Positions 18,939 to 28,806 of a stretch of 64,000 nt of DNA are shown here, piece by piece. The DNA is from Pseudomonas anatoliensis (GTDB taxonomy: Bacteria; Pseudomonadota; Gammaproteobacteria; Pseudomonadales; Pseudomonadaceae). A program made the translations under genes and the position numbers. Position 1 is the stretch's first letter; each line of letters begins with the position of its first letter. The notes below the pieces were generated by a model. The model was not told the origin of the DNA and did not search any database. It saw only the letters and a list, made by a program, of their open reading frames with translations. The DNA lies in contig NZ_JACVHC010000004.1 in NCBI RefSeq assembly GCF_017976235.1, positions 418,699-482,698 of the forward strand, read 5' to 3'.

Positions 18939-20303
18939 TCAGACAGTCAAAGCGTTGTGTTCGGCCACCGCACGCTCGACCCAGACCTGAGCCTGACCGA
19001 GGTAATGAGCGGGGTTCAAAAGATGATCCAGTTCAGCGCTGCTCAATTGCTCAGTGACTTGCGGCTCGTCACCGAGCACCGCGCGCAAGTGACGCTGTTC
19101 GGCCACGGCACGTTTGCAGCATTGTTCGAGCAAGTGATGCGCGGTGTCGCGGCCAACCCGTTGGGCGAGCACGATGCTCACCGCTTCGGCCAGCACCAGC
19201 CCTTGGGTCAGGTCGAGGTTGCGCGCCATCCGTGCAGCGTCTACCTCCAGGCCATCCGCCAACAGGCGCGCCTGTTGCAGCGAGCCCGAGACTAGGCAGC
19301 AGATTTCCGGCAATGTTTCCCATTCGGCGTGCCACAGACCCAGACTGCGCTCGTGCTCCTGCGGCATGGCGCTAAACAACGTCGAGACCAGCCCCGGCAC
19401 ACGCGTGGCGGCGCCGATCAACACGGCGGCGCCGACCGGATTGCGCTTGTGCGGCATGGTCGAAGAGCCGCCCTTGCCCGGTGCCGACGGCTCGAACACC
19501 TCCACGGCTTCGGTCTGCATCAACAGACTGATGTCGCGGCCAAGTTTGCCGAGGCTGCCGGCGATCAAACCAAGTACCGCGCCGAACTCCACCACGCGAT
19601 CACGCTGGGTGTGCCACGGCTGTTCCGGCAAGGTCAGTTGCAGTTCTTCGGCCAACGCCTGGGCAATCGGCAATGCCTGCTCGCCCAATGCCGCGAGGGT
19701 GCCCGAGGCTCCGCCGAATTGCAGCACCAGCAAACGGGGCTTCAGCTCGCGTAAACGCTGGCGGCTGCGGGTCACGGCGCCGAGCCATCCGGCGATTTTC
19801 ATGCCCAGAGTCACCGATGTCGCATGTTGCAACCACGTGCGCCCGGCCATCGGCGTTGCTGCGTGGCGTTGAGCCTGCGCAGCAAGCGCATCGGCCAGTT
19901 GCGCCAGCTCGCTTTCGATCAGATCCAGCGCCTGGCGCAATTGCAGAACTAGCCCGGTATCCATCACATCCTGACTGGTCGCGCCCAAATGCACATAACG
20001 CTCGGCCTCGGCGTCAGTTGCGGCAATCTGCTTGCCCAACGCCTTGACCAGTGGAATCGCCGAATTGCCCGCCGTGGCGATCGCCTCGCCCAGCGCTGCG
20101 AAGTCATACAAATCGGCGCGACAGGCGCTTTCAATGGGCGCCACAGCGCTTGCCGGAATCAAACCGACCCGCGCCTCGGCCCGGGCCAGCGCCGCTTCGA
20201 CGTCGAGCATCGCCTGCACACGGCCCTGATCACAGAACACTTCGCGCATATCGCGGGCGGTGAAGTAGGCATCGAACAGTTGATTGCCCGGTCGCTGAGT
20301 CAT
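18939..20303 (-). CDS. pcaB: 3-carboxy-cis,cis-muconate cycloisomerase
   Basis: The 454-residue protein belongs to the fumarase/aspartase superfamily, with the signature GKGGSSTMPHKRNPVGA (flexible loop bearing the catalytic serine) and GATSQDVMDTGL. It lactonises beta-carboxy-cis,cis-muconate to gamma-carboxymuconolactone. The start MTQRPGNQLFDAYF gives the family length. It follows the transporter gene pcaT by 46 bases, and pcaD follows closely. Confidence 0.93.
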   Translation of the reverse strand: MTQRPGNQLFDAYFTARDMREVFCDQGRVQAMLDVEAALARAEARVGLIPASAVAPIESACRADLYDFAALGEAIATAGNSAIPLVKALGKQIAATDAEAERYVHLGATSQDVMDTGLVLQLRQALDLIESELAQLADALAAQAQRHAATPMAGRTWLQHATSVTLGMKIAGWLGAVTRSRQRLRELKPRLLVLQFGGASGTLAALGEQALPIAQALAEELQLTLPEQPWHTQRDRVVEFGAVLGLIAGSLGKLGRDISLLMQTEAVEVFEPSAPGKGGSSTMPHKRNPVGAAVLIGAATRVPGLVSTLFSAMPQEHERSLGLWHAEWETLPEICCLVSGSLQQARLLADGLEVDAARMARNLDLTQGLVLAEAVSIVLAQRVGRDTAHHLLEQCCKRAVAEQRHLRAVLGDEPQVTEQLSSAELDHLLNPAHYLGQAQVWVERAVAEHNALTV

Positions 20304-20349
20304 AAACAGTCCTTGCCGGCGCGGGCCATCGCGGCCCGCGCAAATGGGT

Positions 20350-21645
20350 TTACAGATCGTGGTGCAAATATTTCGCCTGCTTCGGCAAGCGCAGACTGAA
20401 CAGGAAAGCCACTGCCATCATCGCCGTAACGTACCAGTAGAAGACGTTTTCCATACCGCCAGCCTTGAGGCTTAGCGCGACGAATTCCGCCGAACCACCG
20501 AAGATCGCGTTCGCCACCGCATACGCCAGGCCGACGCCGAGGGCGCGGACTTCCGGCGGGAACATTTCGGCTTTCACCAGACCACTGATCGAGGTGTAGA
20601 AACTGACGATGGCCAGCGCCACGGTTATCAGTAGGAACGCCAGGAACGGACTGCTGACACTTTTCAGGCTGAGCAGGATCGGCACGGTGAACAATGTACC
20701 GAGGGCGCCGAACCAGAGCATCGAACTGCGTCGGCCGATCTTGTCGGCGAGCATGCCGAACAGCGGCTGCATGCACATATAAAGGAAGAGCGCACCGGTC
20801 ATGATGTAGCTCGCGGTCTTGGCGTGCATGCCGGCGGTGTTCACCAGGTATTTCTGCATGTACGTGGTGAACGTGTAGAAAATCAGCGAACCGCCAGCGG
20901 TGTAACCGAGCACGGTGATGAACGCGGCTTTGTGATCGCGGAACAACGCGCGGATGCTGCCGGCGTCCTTGTTCTCGCGCATTTCCTTGCTGGTGGTTTC
21001 TTTCAGCGAACGGCGCAGGAACAGCGAAATCAGCGCCGCCACCGCACCGACCACAAACGGAATCCGCCAGCCGTAGGCACGCAGGTCTTCTTCAGTGAGG
21101 AACTGTTGCAGCACCACCACCAACGACACCGCCAGCAATTGTCCGCCGATCAGCGTCACGTACTGGAACGAGGCAAAAAACCCGCGCTGGCCCTTGAGCG
21201 CAACTTCGCTCATGTAGGTCGCGGTGGTGCCGTACTCGCCGCCGACCGACAGGCCCTGCAGCAAACGTGCGAACAGCAACAGCACCGGCGCCCAGACGCC
21301 GATGTCCTTGTAAGTCGGCAGGCAGGCGATGAGCAACGAACCGAAGCACATCATCAGAATCGAGATCAGCATCGAGTTCTTGCGGCCGTGCTTGTCCGCC
21401 ACCCGGCCAAAAATCCAGCCGCCAATCGGGCGCATCAGGAAGCCTGCGGCGAACACACCCGCGGTGTTGACCAGTTGTACGGTGGGATTGTCGGAGGGGA
21501 AAAACGCCGGGGCGAAGTAGATCGCGCAGAAGGCGTAGACGTAGAAGTCGAACCATTCGACGAGGTTGCCGGACGAAGCGCCGACAATCGCGAAAATGCG
21601 CTTGCTGCGCTCTTCGCCGGTGTAATGGGAGGTCTGGGTTGTCAT
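20350..21645 (-). CDS. pcaT: MFS dicarboxylate (beta-ketoadipate) transporter
   Basis: The 431-residue membrane protein belongs to the metabolite:H+ symporter family (KgtP/PcaT), with the motif [16 protein letters not shown] in helix 1. A classic MFS motif A ([13 protein letters not shown]) lies between helices 2 and 3, and [10 protein letters not shown] in helix 4. In P. putida, PcaT imports beta-ketoadipate and adipate-like dicarboxylates. Its position directly before pcaBDC matches the P. putida pcaTBDC order. Alpha-ketoglutarate transport is the alternative by similarity, but context favours PcaT. Confidence 0.87.
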   Translation of the reverse strand: MTTQTSHYTGEERSKRIFAIVGASSGNLVEWFDFYVYAFCAIYFAPAFFPSDNPTVQLVNTAGVFAAGFLMRPIGGWIFGRVADKHGRKNSMLISILMMCFGSLLIACLPTYKDIGVWAPVLLLFARLLQGLSVGGEYGTTATYMSEVALKGQRGFFASFQYVTLIGGQLLAVSLVVVLQQFLTEEDLRAYGWRIPFVVGAVAALISLFLRRSLKETTSKEMRENKDAGSIRALFRDHKAAFITVLGYTAGGSLIFYTFTTYMQKYLVNTAGMHAKTASYIMTGALFLYMCMQPLFGMLADKIGRRSSMLWFGALGTLFTVPILLSLKSVSSPFLAFLLITVALAIVSFYTSISGLVKAEMFPPEVRALGVGLAYAVANAIFGGSAEFVALSLKAGGMENVFYWYVTAMMAVAFLFSLRLPKQAKYLHHDL

Positions 21646-21717
21646 TATTTTTTACTCAATAGGGACAGTGAGAGTCTAGACACACTTTGCAACAGTCCCG
21701 TTCCACAAGCTGGAACA

Positions 21718-21796
21718 TCAAAAGATCGCAGCCTTCGGCAGCTCCTACAGAAAGCACGTTCCAAATGTAGGAGCTGCCGAAGGCTGCGATCTTTTG
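21718..21796. repeat. Family-A palindromic pair between pcaG and pcaT
   Basis: Two full inverted copies separate pcaHG from pcaTBDC. The element probably marks a boundary between transcripts, or stabilises the upstream message end. Confidence 0.88.
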
Positions 21797-21805
21797 CTCT
21801 TGATC

Positions 21806-22372
21806 TCAATAATCGAAGAACACAGTCTCGGCCTCAGTGCCCTGCAAAATCACATTCCACTGATAAACTCCCGACGCATCCGGCTTGGCCAGCAACGTCG
21901 CACGACGTTCGGCCGGCACGCATTCGAGCAGCGGATCAGCAACGTTGGCCGGCTCACCCTCAAAGTAGATCCGCGTCAGCAAGTGCTTCACCAACCCACG
22001 GGCAAATACCAACACCACCAAGTGCGGCGCCTGGGTCGAGCCCTTCAGGCCCTCAACCGTACCCGGTTTGATCGTGGTGAAACGGAAACGCCCTTCGGCA
22101 TCCACCGGCACTCGGCCAAAACCTTCGAAATGCGGATCGAGGGGTTTGTCCTGCTCGTCTTCCGGGTGGTCGTACTTGCCAGCGGCGTTGGCCTGCCACA
22201 CTTCAAGCATGGCGTCGTTGACGACATCGCCGTTGCCGTCCACCACTTGACCGGTGATCGCCACGCGCTCGCCGAGGGTTTGTTCATTGGCGAGGTTTTC
22301 GCGGTTCAGCCAGGTCAGGCCGATGTGGTAATACGGCCCGACGGTGTGGGACGTGGTCGCAGTCAGCGTCAT
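21806..22372 (-). CDS. pcaG: Protocatechuate 3,4-dioxygenase, alpha subunit
   Basis: The 188-residue subunit starts MTLTATTSHTVGPYYHIGL, the standard PcaG N-terminus. It has the beta-sandwich intradiol dioxygenase pattern (VWQANAAGKYDHP). The alpha subunit lacks the iron ligands but builds part of the active-site pocket. The ATG at 22372 is taken because it begins one base after the pcaH stop (TAAGATG) and gives the family length. Confidence 0.93.
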   Translation of the reverse strand: MTLTATTSHTVGPYYHIGLTWLNRENLANEQTLGERVAITGQVVDGNGDVVNDAMLEVWQANAAGKYDHPEDEQDKPLDPHFEGFGRVPVDAEGRFRFTTIKPGTVEGLKGSTQAPHLVVLVFARGLVKHLLTRIYFEGEPANVADPLLECVPAERRATLLAKPDASGVYQWNVILQGTEAETVFFDY

Positions 22373-22373
22373 C

Positions 22374-23078
22374 TTATTTCTCCATCGGCGTGGCTTCACG
22401 CCCGCGCAGCACGATGTCCCAGCGATAACCGAGGGCGTAGGACGGAATGGTTTTTTCCAGATCGAAACTGGCGATCAGGCGTTCCTTGGCCGACGTGTCT
22501 GGCACGCAGTTGTAGATCGGGTCGTAGGCCAGCAGCGGATCGCCGGGAAAATACATCTGCGTCACCAGCCGGGTGAGGATGCTCGGCCCGAACAGCGAAA
22601 AGTGGATGTGCGCCGGGCGCCAGGCATTGTGGTGGTTGCCCCACGGGTAGGCGCCAGGCTTGATGGTCTGGAACTGGTACCAGCCGTCGGCATCGGTCAC
22701 GGTGCGGCCGGTGCCGGTGAAGTTCGGGTCCAGCGGCGCGTCGTGCAGATCGCGCTTGTGGTTGTAGCGGCCGGCGGCGTTGGCCTGCCAGATCTCCACC
22801 AGAATCCCCGGCACCGGCAAACCGTTTTCGTCGAGCACACGGCCGTGAACGATGATGCGCTCACCCTGCGGCTCACCGTCGTGCTGGGCGGTCAGGTCGT
22901 TGTCCTTCTCGGCAACACGCTCGGCGCCGATGGTCGGACCGGTGATTTCCGACAGCGAATGCGGCAGAAACACCAACGGCTTCGATGGCGAGCGCAGATT
23001 GGTGGATTGATACGCCGGGTGCAGGTACTCAGGCTGGGTGCCTTCCTGCGGGCGACGGTAACCAGGCTTGTCAGACAT
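22374..23078 (-). CDS. pcaH: Protocatechuate 3,4-dioxygenase, beta subunit (iron-binding)
   Basis: The 234-residue catalytic subunit has the intradiol signature with the Tyr ligand in VEIWQANAAGRYNHKRD. The second Tyr is in TIKPGAYPWG, and the two His ligands are in RPAHIHFS. Together with PcaG it cleaves protocatechuate between its hydroxyls to beta-carboxy-cis,cis-muconate using non-haem Fe(III). It follows pcaF by 35 bases and is followed immediately by pcaG. Confidence 0.95.
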   Translation of the reverse strand: MSDKPGYRRPQEGTQPEYLHPAYQSTNLRSPSKPLVFLPHSLSEITGPTIGAERVAEKDNDLTAQHDGEPQGERIIVHGRVLDENGLPVPGILVEIWQANAAGRYNHKRDLHDAPLDPNFTGTGRTVTDADGWYQFQTIKPGAYPWGNHHNAWRPAHIHFSLFGPSILTRLVTQMYFPGDPLLAYDPIYNCVPDTSAKERLIASFDLEKTIPSYALGYRWDIVLRGREATPMEK

Positions 23079-23113
23079 TTCGCTTTCCTCTGTTCTTCTT
23101 CGTCACGGCTGCG

Positions 23114-24316
23114 TCAGACGCGTTCGATGGCCAGGGCCAGACCTTGGCCGACTCCGACGCACATGGTCGCCAGACCTTTCTTGCCACCAGTCTTTTCCAA
23201 CTGATGCAGGGCGGTCAGCACCAGCCGTGCACCGCTCATGCCCAACGGGTGCCCCAAGGCAATCGCGCCGCCGTTCGGGTTGACCTGCGCGGCATCGTCC
23301 GCCAGCCCTAATTCACGCAGCACTGCCAGGCCTTGGCTGGCGAAGGCTTCGTTGAGTTCGATCACATCAAAATCACTGACCGCCACACCAAGGCGCTCGA
23401 TAAGTTTGCGCACCGCCGGAACCGGGCCGATGCCCATAACCCGTGGCGCTACCCCGGCACTGGCCATGCCCAGCACTTTGGCGCGGGCAGTCAAACCGTG
23501 TTTTTTCACCGCATCAGCCGAGGCCAGAATCAGCGCGGCCGCGCCGTCGTTAACCCCGGAGGCATTGCCGGCGGTGACGGTTTTGTCCGGCCCGTTGACC
23601 GGTTTCAGTTTGCTCAGGGCTTCAATCGTGGTGTCGGCACGCGGATGTTCATCCTGGCTGACCACGGTTTCGCCCTTCTTGTGCGCAATCCGCACCTCGA
23701 CGATTTCTTCGGCGAAGTAGCCGGCAGCCTGCGCGGCCGCAGTACGTTGCTGACTGCGCAGGGCGAAAGCGTCCTGATCCTCGCGGGAAATTTCATAGTC
23801 ATCGGCAACGTTGTCGGCGGTCTGCGGCATCGCATCGACGCCGTACTGCGCCTTCATCAACGGGTTGATAAAACGCCAGCCGATGGTGGTGTCTTCCAGT
23901 TTCATGTTGCGCGAAAACGCCGCGTCAGCCTTGCCCATCACAAACGGCGCGCGGGACATCGACTCGACGCCGCCGGCAATCGCCAGTTCCATCTCGCCGC
24001 TGGCGATAGCACGGAACGCCGTACCAATTGCATCCATGCCCGAAGCGCAGAGGCGATTGAGGGTCACGCCCGGCACGGTTTCCGGCAGGCCCGCCAGCAG
24101 CAACGCCATGCGCGCGACGTTGCGGTTGTCTTCGCCGGCCTGGTTGGCGCAACCGAGGAACACCTCGTCGATTGCGGTCCAGTCCACCGATGGATTGCGT
24201 TCCATCAACGCCTTGATCGGCACGGCGGCCAGATCGTCGGCGCGCACGGTGGCCAGACCACCACCGAAACGGCCAATGGGGGTGCGAATCGCGTCGCAGA
24301 TATAAACGTCACGCAT
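23114..24316 (-). CDS. pcaF: Beta-ketoadipyl-CoA thiolase
   Basis: The 400-residue thiolase has the acyl-accepting C90 in [10 protein letters not shown], the His in [10 protein letters not shown] and the second catalytic C386 in MCVGVGQG. It splits beta-ketoadipyl-CoA into succinyl-CoA and acetyl-CoA. Two adjacent ATG codons occur at 24319 and 24316. I choose 24316 because AGGAG is then seven bases away and the length equals PcaF of P. putida as I recall it. The starts overlap the pcaJ stop, so translation is coupled. Confidence 0.93.
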   Translation of the reverse strand: MRDVYICDAIRTPIGRFGGGLATVRADDLAAVPIKALMERNPSVDWTAIDEVFLGCANQAGEDNRNVARMALLLAGLPETVPGVTLNRLCASGMDAIGTAFRAIASGEMELAIAGGVESMSRAPFVMGKADAAFSRNMKLEDTTIGWRFINPLMKAQYGVDAMPQTADNVADDYEISREDQDAFALRSQQRTAAAQAAGYFAEEIVEVRIAHKKGETVVSQDEHPRADTTIEALSKLKPVNGPDKTVTAGNASGVNDGAAALILASADAVKKHGLTARAKVLGMASAGVAPRVMGIGPVPAVRKLIERLGVAVSDFDVIELNEAFASQGLAVLRELGLADDAAQVNPNGGAIALGHPLGMSGARLVLTALHQLEKTGGKKGLATMCVGVGQGLALAIERV

Positions 24317-25095
24317 CATGCTTCTCCTGGTGCCTGACCGTGGGCCGCCGCGGTGCGCGCTTCGAGATCGCGCAGCGCGGTCAGTTCGACTTCGCTCGGT
24401 TCGGCGGTGGTGTCGACGCTGTCGGCAAAACGGATGGCCCAACCGGTGGCGGCGACCACTTGCTCGCGGGTCACGCCGGGATGCAGCGCGGTGACCACGA
24501 ACTCATGGGTGCCCTCTTCCGGCTCCATGATGCACAGGTCGGTGATGATGCCGACCGGACCAGCGCCCGGCAGGCCCAAGCGCTTGCGCGAATCACCGCC
24601 CTCGCCATGACCGACCGAGGTGATGAAATCGAGCTTGTCGACAAACGAGCGCGCCGACTGTTTGAGGATGATCAGTACGCTCTTCGCCGAACCGGCAATC
24701 TCCGGCGCGCCACCGGCACCCGGCAGCCTCACTTTCGGCGCGTGGTAGTCGCCGACCACGGTGGTGTTGATGTTGCCGAAACGGTCGACCTGCGCCGCGC
24801 CAAGAAAACCGACGTCGATGCGTCCACCCTGCAACCAATAGCGAAAAATCTCACCGGTCGGCACCACGGTGTCAGCGGTTTCCGCCAGTTCGCCGTCACC
24901 GATGGACAGCGGCAGCACGCTTGGCTTGGCGCCAATCGGGCCCGATTCGTAGATCAGCACCACGTCTGGCGACGAGGTCAGGCGTGCGAGGTTGGCGGCT
25001 TTGGATGGCAGGCCGATGCCGACGAAACACACCGAGCCGTTCTTCAGGCGACGGGCCGCGGCGACGGTCATCATTTCATTGGTGGTGTAAGTCAT
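24316..25095 (-). CDS. pcaJ: 3-oxoadipate CoA-transferase, beta subunit
   Basis: The 259-residue subunit has the CoA-transferase family I beta pattern, including the glutamate-containing YESGPIGA motif (the E forms the covalent CoA thioester). GGQRID-like [17 protein letters not shown] follows. Its start overlaps the pcaI stop by one base (TAATG) and its stop overlaps the pcaF start. With PcaI it activates beta-ketoadipate using succinyl-CoA. Confidence 0.93.
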   Translation of the reverse strand: MTYTTNEMMTVAAARRLKNGSVCFVGIGLPSKAANLARLTSSPDVVLIYESGPIGAKPSVLPLSIGDGELAETADTVVPTGEIFRYWLQGGRIDVGFLGAAQVDRFGNINTTVVGDYHAPKVRLPGAGGAPEIAGSAKSVLIILKQSARSFVDKLDFITSVGHGEGGDSRKRLGLPGAGPVGIITDLCIMEPEEGTHEFVVTALHPGVTREQVVAATGWAIRFADSVDTTAEPSEVELTALRDLEARTAAAHGQAPGEA

Positions 25096-25952
25096 TACTT
25101 GGCCTCCGACGCAGCGGCCAACTTGGCCTGGAATTCGCTGAAATCAGCGCTGCCATGGATGTATTCGTTGATCCACGCAGTAAACGTCTCACGGTCGCGG
25201 GCGATCGGATCCCACGCCTGATAGAAACGGTTATCGCGCTCGTTGTAACCGTGGGCGTAGGACGGATGCGCGCCACCGGGTACGTGGCAAACCGCACTCA
25301 GGGCCCAGGTCGGCAGAACACAGGAATTCATCGGGGCATTAAGGTCATCGACAATTTCTTCGACGGTGACGATGCAGCGCTTGGCGGCCAGTGCGGCTTC
25401 CTTCTGCACACCGAGAATGCCCCACAGCAGCACGTTGCCTTTGCGGTCGGCTTTCTGCGCGTGGATCACCGTGACGTCCGGGCGCACCGATGGCACCGCC
25501 GCCAATACTTCACCGGTGAACGGGCAAGTGACGGACTTGATCAGCGGATTGACCTTCGGCAGGTCAGAACCTGCGTAGGCGCGCAGCACGGCGAACGGCA
25601 GGCCGGAAGCACCAGCCACATAGGCATTGGCCAGGTCAGCGTGGCTGTGTTCTTCGATTTCCAGCAGCTGCGGCCATTGCTTCTCGACCGCGTCGCGCAG
25701 ACGGTGCAGCGAACCCACACCCGGGTTACCGCCCCAGGAGAAAATCAGTTTGCGCGCGCAACCTGCGCCGATCAGTTGGTCATAGATCAAGTCAGGCGTC
25801 ATCCGCACCAGCGTCAGATCTTTCTTGCCCTGACGAATGATTTCATGACCCGCCGCCGTAGGGATCAGGTGAGTGAAGCCTTCGAGCGCGACGGTATCGC
25901 CGTCGTTGACGAACTGCTTCACCGCGTCGTGCAGCGAAAGGATCTCAGCCAT
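25095..25952 (-). CDS. pcaI: 3-oxoadipate CoA-transferase, alpha subunit
   Basis: The 285-residue subunit has the CoA-transferase alpha pattern: LHDAVKQFVNDGDTVALEGFTHLIP at the N-terminus and a GGNPGVGSLHR block. The ATG at 25952 gives MAEILSLHDAV, matching PcaI; upstream in-frame starts lack family similarity. It is the first gene of pcaIJFHG, about 120 bases after a PcaR-like inverted repeat, so this is a likely regulated promoter. Confidence 0.92.
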   Translation of the reverse strand: MAEILSLHDAVKQFVNDGDTVALEGFTHLIPTAAGHEIIRQGKKDLTLVRMTPDLIYDQLIGAGCARKLIFSWGGNPGVGSLHRLRDAVEKQWPQLLEIEEHSHADLANAYVAGASGLPFAVLRAYAGSDLPKVNPLIKSVTCPFTGEVLAAVPSVRPDVTVIHAQKADRKGNVLLWGILGVQKEAALAAKRCIVTVEEIVDDLNAPMNSCVLPTWALSAVCHVPGGAHPSYAHGYNERDNRFYQAWDPIARDRETFTAWINEYIHGSADFSEFQAKLAAASEAK

Positions 25953-26054
25953 GGAGCGGGCTCCCGTTTTTGTAGTGGATCGCCAGTGATAAAAAGGCGC
26001 GAGGTTCAGCGCCGGAGTCACTGAAGATTAAGCCTGTGAAAAACACCAAACAAT

Positions 26055-26087
26055 CCGATAATCGACTGAGTGTTCGTTTATCGAACA
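26055..26087. promoter_or_regulatory. PcaR-like operator upstream of pcaI
   Basis: CCGATAATCGA (26055-26065) is followed by the perfect palindromic arms GTTCG and CGAAC in TGTTCGTTTATCGAACA (26071-26087). The PcaR recognition sequence known from P. putida pcaIJ includes GTTCGATAATCGCAC-type half-sites, which these resemble. The site lies about 105-135 bases before the pcaI start. Confidence 0.7.
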
Positions 26088-26120
26088 GATTGTTGCCAGC
26101 CTATCGTTCTGTGTTGCCTG

Positions 26121-26188
26121 CAAAAGATCGCAGCCTTCGGCAGCTCCTACAGGGGTACGCATTCCCAATGCAGGAGCTGCGATCTTTT
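26121..26188. repeat. Family-A pair with one truncated arm
   Basis: A full GATCGCAGCCTTCGGCAGC arm is followed by an inverse copy from which about ten bases are missing (GCAGGAGCTGCGATCTTTT). It lies between pcaI's promoter and the pcaK end. Confidence 0.8.
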
Positions 26189-26205
26189 CGCTTCACACCA
26201 ACCTG

Positions 26206-27552
26206 TCAGGTGGCATCCGCATGACTGACCACGCCCTTGATCACGACAGCAGCAGTCGCCAACGCCGCCGGAATCACCAACGCCGTCAACACCTGCTCAA
26301 AATTCCAGCCCAGACCCAGCAACGTCGCGCCCATCCACGCCCCGAGAATCGCGCCAAAACGGCCGATCCCGAGCATCCACGACACACCGGTCGCCCGACC
26401 CTGGGTCGGATAAAACCGCGCCGCCAGTGACGGCATTGCCGATTGCGCGCCGTTGACGCACATCCCCGCCACCAGCACCAACGTCGCCAGTATCGTGATG
26501 TTGCCCAGGCTCTGCCCCACCGCGTAGGCAAACACCCCGGCCAGCAGGTAGAAAGTGCCGATGACCTTGTGCGGATTGAACCGATCCATCGCCCAGCCTA
26601 CGCCGACCGCGCTCAATACCCCGCCGAACTGGAACAACGCACCGATGAACGCTGCATGCTCCATGCTCGCGCCGCTGTCACGCATCAGCGTCGGCAGCCA
26701 ACTGGTCAGCAGATAGACGATCACCAGGCCCATGAAATAGGTCAGCCACAACAATAAGGTGCCGGTGCTGTAGGTGCCGGAGAAAATCACCGCGAACACA
26801 TTGCGTGCCTTGACGGTTTTCTGTTCCGGCACGCTGAAGCTCGAGGCCTGGGCGACGGTAACTGGATCGATCGGCGCCAGCGTCTTGCGCACTTTGTCAG
26901 TGCCACGGTTGCGCACCACCAGATAGCGCGCCGATTCCGGCAGCCAGAACACCAGCACCACGGTGAGAATCAGCGGCAGAATCCCGCCGATCAGCAACAG
27001 GCTGTGCCAGCCGAACGCCGGGATCAGCTTTGCCGAAATGAAGCCGCCACCGGCCATGCCGAGGTTGAAGCCGCAGAACATGCTGGTCACCAACAGCGAC
27101 TTCTTGCGCTCCGGGGTGTACTCCGAGAGCAGCGTAGTGGCGTTGGGCATACCGGCGCCCAGACCCAACCCGGTGAGGAAACGCAGGACTAGGAGCTCTT
27201 CGATGTTGGTGGCGTAAGCCGAGGCCAGGCTAAACGCGCCGAACAGAAATACCGCCCCGACCAGCACGACTTTGCGCCCGAAGCGGTCAGCCAAAGGCCC
27301 GGAACCGAGTGCGCCGAAGACCATGCCGATCAACGCGGCGCTCATCACCGGGCCGAGGCTGGCGCGGTCGATGCCCCAATCCTGCGACAACGCCGGGGCA
27401 ATAAAGCCCATCGCCGCAGTGTCGAGGCCATCTAGGAACACAATCAGGAAACACAGGATTACCACTCGCCACTGATAGCGCGAGATTGGTTGAGCATTGA
27501 TGAAGGTCTGCACATCGAGGCAGTTACCCACAGCGGACTGAGGCTGGTTCAT
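26206..27552 (-). CDS. pcaK: 4-hydroxybenzoate / protocatechuate transporter (AAHS family MFS)
   Basis: The 448-residue protein has 12 hydrophobic segments and the aromatic acid:H+ symporter hallmark DGLDTAAMGFIAP in helix 1. It also has motif A (GPLADRFGRKVVL). PcaK imports 4-hydroxybenzoate and protocatechuate and acts in chemotaxis in P. putida. The ATG at 27552 gives MNQPQSAVGNCLDV, in line with PcaK length (448). It lies directly downstream of pcaR on the same strand, with a strong PcaR-like inverted repeat about 255 bases upstream of its start. Confidence 0.92.
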   Translation of the reverse strand: MNQPQSAVGNCLDVQTFINAQPISRYQWRVVILCFLIVFLDGLDTAAMGFIAPALSQDWGIDRASLGPVMSAALIGMVFGALGSGPLADRFGRKVVLVGAVFLFGAFSLASAYATNIEELLVLRFLTGLGLGAGMPNATTLLSEYTPERKKSLLVTSMFCGFNLGMAGGGFISAKLIPAFGWHSLLLIGGILPLILTVVLVFWLPESARYLVVRNRGTDKVRKTLAPIDPVTVAQASSFSVPEQKTVKARNVFAVIFSGTYSTGTLLLWLTYFMGLVIVYLLTSWLPTLMRDSGASMEHAAFIGALFQFGGVLSAVGVGWAMDRFNPHKVIGTFYLLAGVFAYAVGQSLGNITILATLVLVAGMCVNGAQSAMPSLAARFYPTQGRATGVSWMLGIGRFGAILGAWMGATLLGLGWNFEQVLTALVIPAALATAAVVIKGVVSHADAT

Positions 27553-27806
27553 TATTTTTATTCCACGCAAAAAACGCAGTCGAACGGCGGCCGGCCAGAG
27601 AGCGGCACAGGCACAAGAATAGAAGGTCGGGATCAGGCGTTGCGTTGAATCCGGCAACAGCGATCAGAGCGGAGACAGTCGGGGAGCATGCGCATGGTGA
27701 GTTGCCTCTTGTCATTATTATGGGGGTCGGCAGTCCGGCGGGCTCATTCACATCGGCGCCGGATGACGCTGCCGCGACATTAATGATCCAAGGGTTTTAG
27801 CGTCAA

Positions 27807-27838
27807 TTCGATAAACGCAACACTGTGCGTTTATCGAA
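27807..27838. promoter_or_regulatory. PcaR-like operator in the pcaR-pcaK gap
   Basis: A perfect 13-base inverted repeat, TTCGATAAACGCA (27807-27819) and TGCGTTTATCGAA (27826-27838), is separated by six bases. It carries the same CGATAA/TTATCG half-sites as the pcaI and pcaR upstream elements. It lies eight bases beyond the pcaR stop and upstream of pcaK. Position and symmetry strongly suggest a PcaR site controlling pcaK. Confidence 0.75.
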
Positions 27839-27846
27839 CAGCTTCA

Positions 27847-28689
27847 TCAGGCAAACAGTTGTGCGCTGAGGTCGCGACTGGCGCTGAGCAGGCCCGGCAG
27901 AAAGCGCTGTTCCAGCTCGGTGCGGCTGACGCGACCGGCGTGGGTGCTGACGTTGAGCGCTGCCACCACTTGGCCCGAGGCGTCATAGACTGGTACGGCA
28001 ATCGAGCGCAGGCCTTGTTCCAGTTCCTGATCGACAATGCACCAGCCCTGCTGCCGCACTTGCTGCAAGCATTCGAGCAAGGCGTCCGGGGTGTGAATCG
28101 TGCGACTGGTCTTGGCAACGAGTTCGGCGTGGTCGAGATATTCACCCAACGACGTGTCGTCCAGCGCCGCCAGCAGAATCCGCCCCATCGACGTGCAATA
28201 CGCCGGCAGGCGCCCGCCCACCGACAGATCCACCGAGATTAAACGCTGGGTGGTCGCCGAACGGGCGATGTAAAGAATGTCGTCGCCCTCCAGCGTGGCC
28301 ATGTTGCAGGCTTCGTGCAGTTGCTCGCTCATGCGGTCGAGGTACGGCTGGGCGGACACGGCCAGCGGCGTCGACGACAGATAAGCGTGGCCGAGGGTCA
28401 GTACTTTGGGCAGCAGCGAGTAGGTGCGACCGTCCGTGGTGGCGTAGCCGAGTTTGATCAAGGTGTGTAGGCAACGCCGCACGGCAGCGCGGGGAATTTC
28501 CGTACGGTGGCTGATCTGGGCGATGGTCAGGTGCCGTTTGCGCTCCTGAAATGCCTGAACCACCGCCAGGCCTCGGGCCAGCGAGGTCATGAAATCCGGA
28601 TCCCCCGTCAGCGCCTGAATGCGTTTGGCCGGCGAGGCGACGATCGGCGGTGCCACGGAAGTGAAGGAGTTGCGCATTTGATCGTTCAT
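27847..28689 (-). CDS. pcaR: IclR-family transcriptional activator of the pca genes
   Basis: The 280-residue regulator has an N-terminal winged helix (LTIAQISHRTEIPRAAVRRCLHTLIKLGYA, about residues 74-103) and a C-terminal IclR effector domain (SMGRILLAALDD, CNMATLEGDDILYIARS). PcaR activates the pca genes in response to beta-ketoadipate. It starts the pca cluster. A pair of its own half-sites lies about 80-110 bases upstream of its ATG, consistent with autoregulation. Confidence 0.93.
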   Translation of the reverse strand: MNDQMRNSFTSVAPPIVASPAKRIQALTGDPDFMTSLARGLAVVQAFQERKRHLTIAQISHRTEIPRAAVRRCLHTLIKLGYATTDGRTYSLLPKVLTLGHAYLSSTPLAVSAQPYLDRMSEQLHEACNMATLEGDDILYIARSATTQRLISVDLSVGGRLPAYCTSMGRILLAALDDTSLGEYLDHAELVAKTSRTIHTPDALLECLQQVRQQGWCIVDQELEQGLRSIAVPVYDASGQVVAALNVSTHAGRVSRTELEQRFLPGLLSASRDLSAQLFA

Positions 28690-28770
28690 TTCAGGTCCTT
28701 ATCCGGCTCGGATCGATGGCTATACAATCGGCTCGCGGCGGGATGCACAAGGGTGGCGACGCGAAGATTG

Positions 28771-28806
28771 GGCGATTATCGAACCGCCGACCGATTATCG
28801 CAATCG
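28771..28806. promoter_or_regulatory. PcaR-like half-sites upstream of pcaR
   Basis: GGCGATTATCGAAC (28771-28784) and CCGATTATCG with CAATCGG (28791-28807) repeat the GATTATCG half-site in direct orientation, about 20 bases apart. They are likely autoregulatory sites, judged by resemblance to the pcaI and pcaK elements. Confidence 0.6.
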
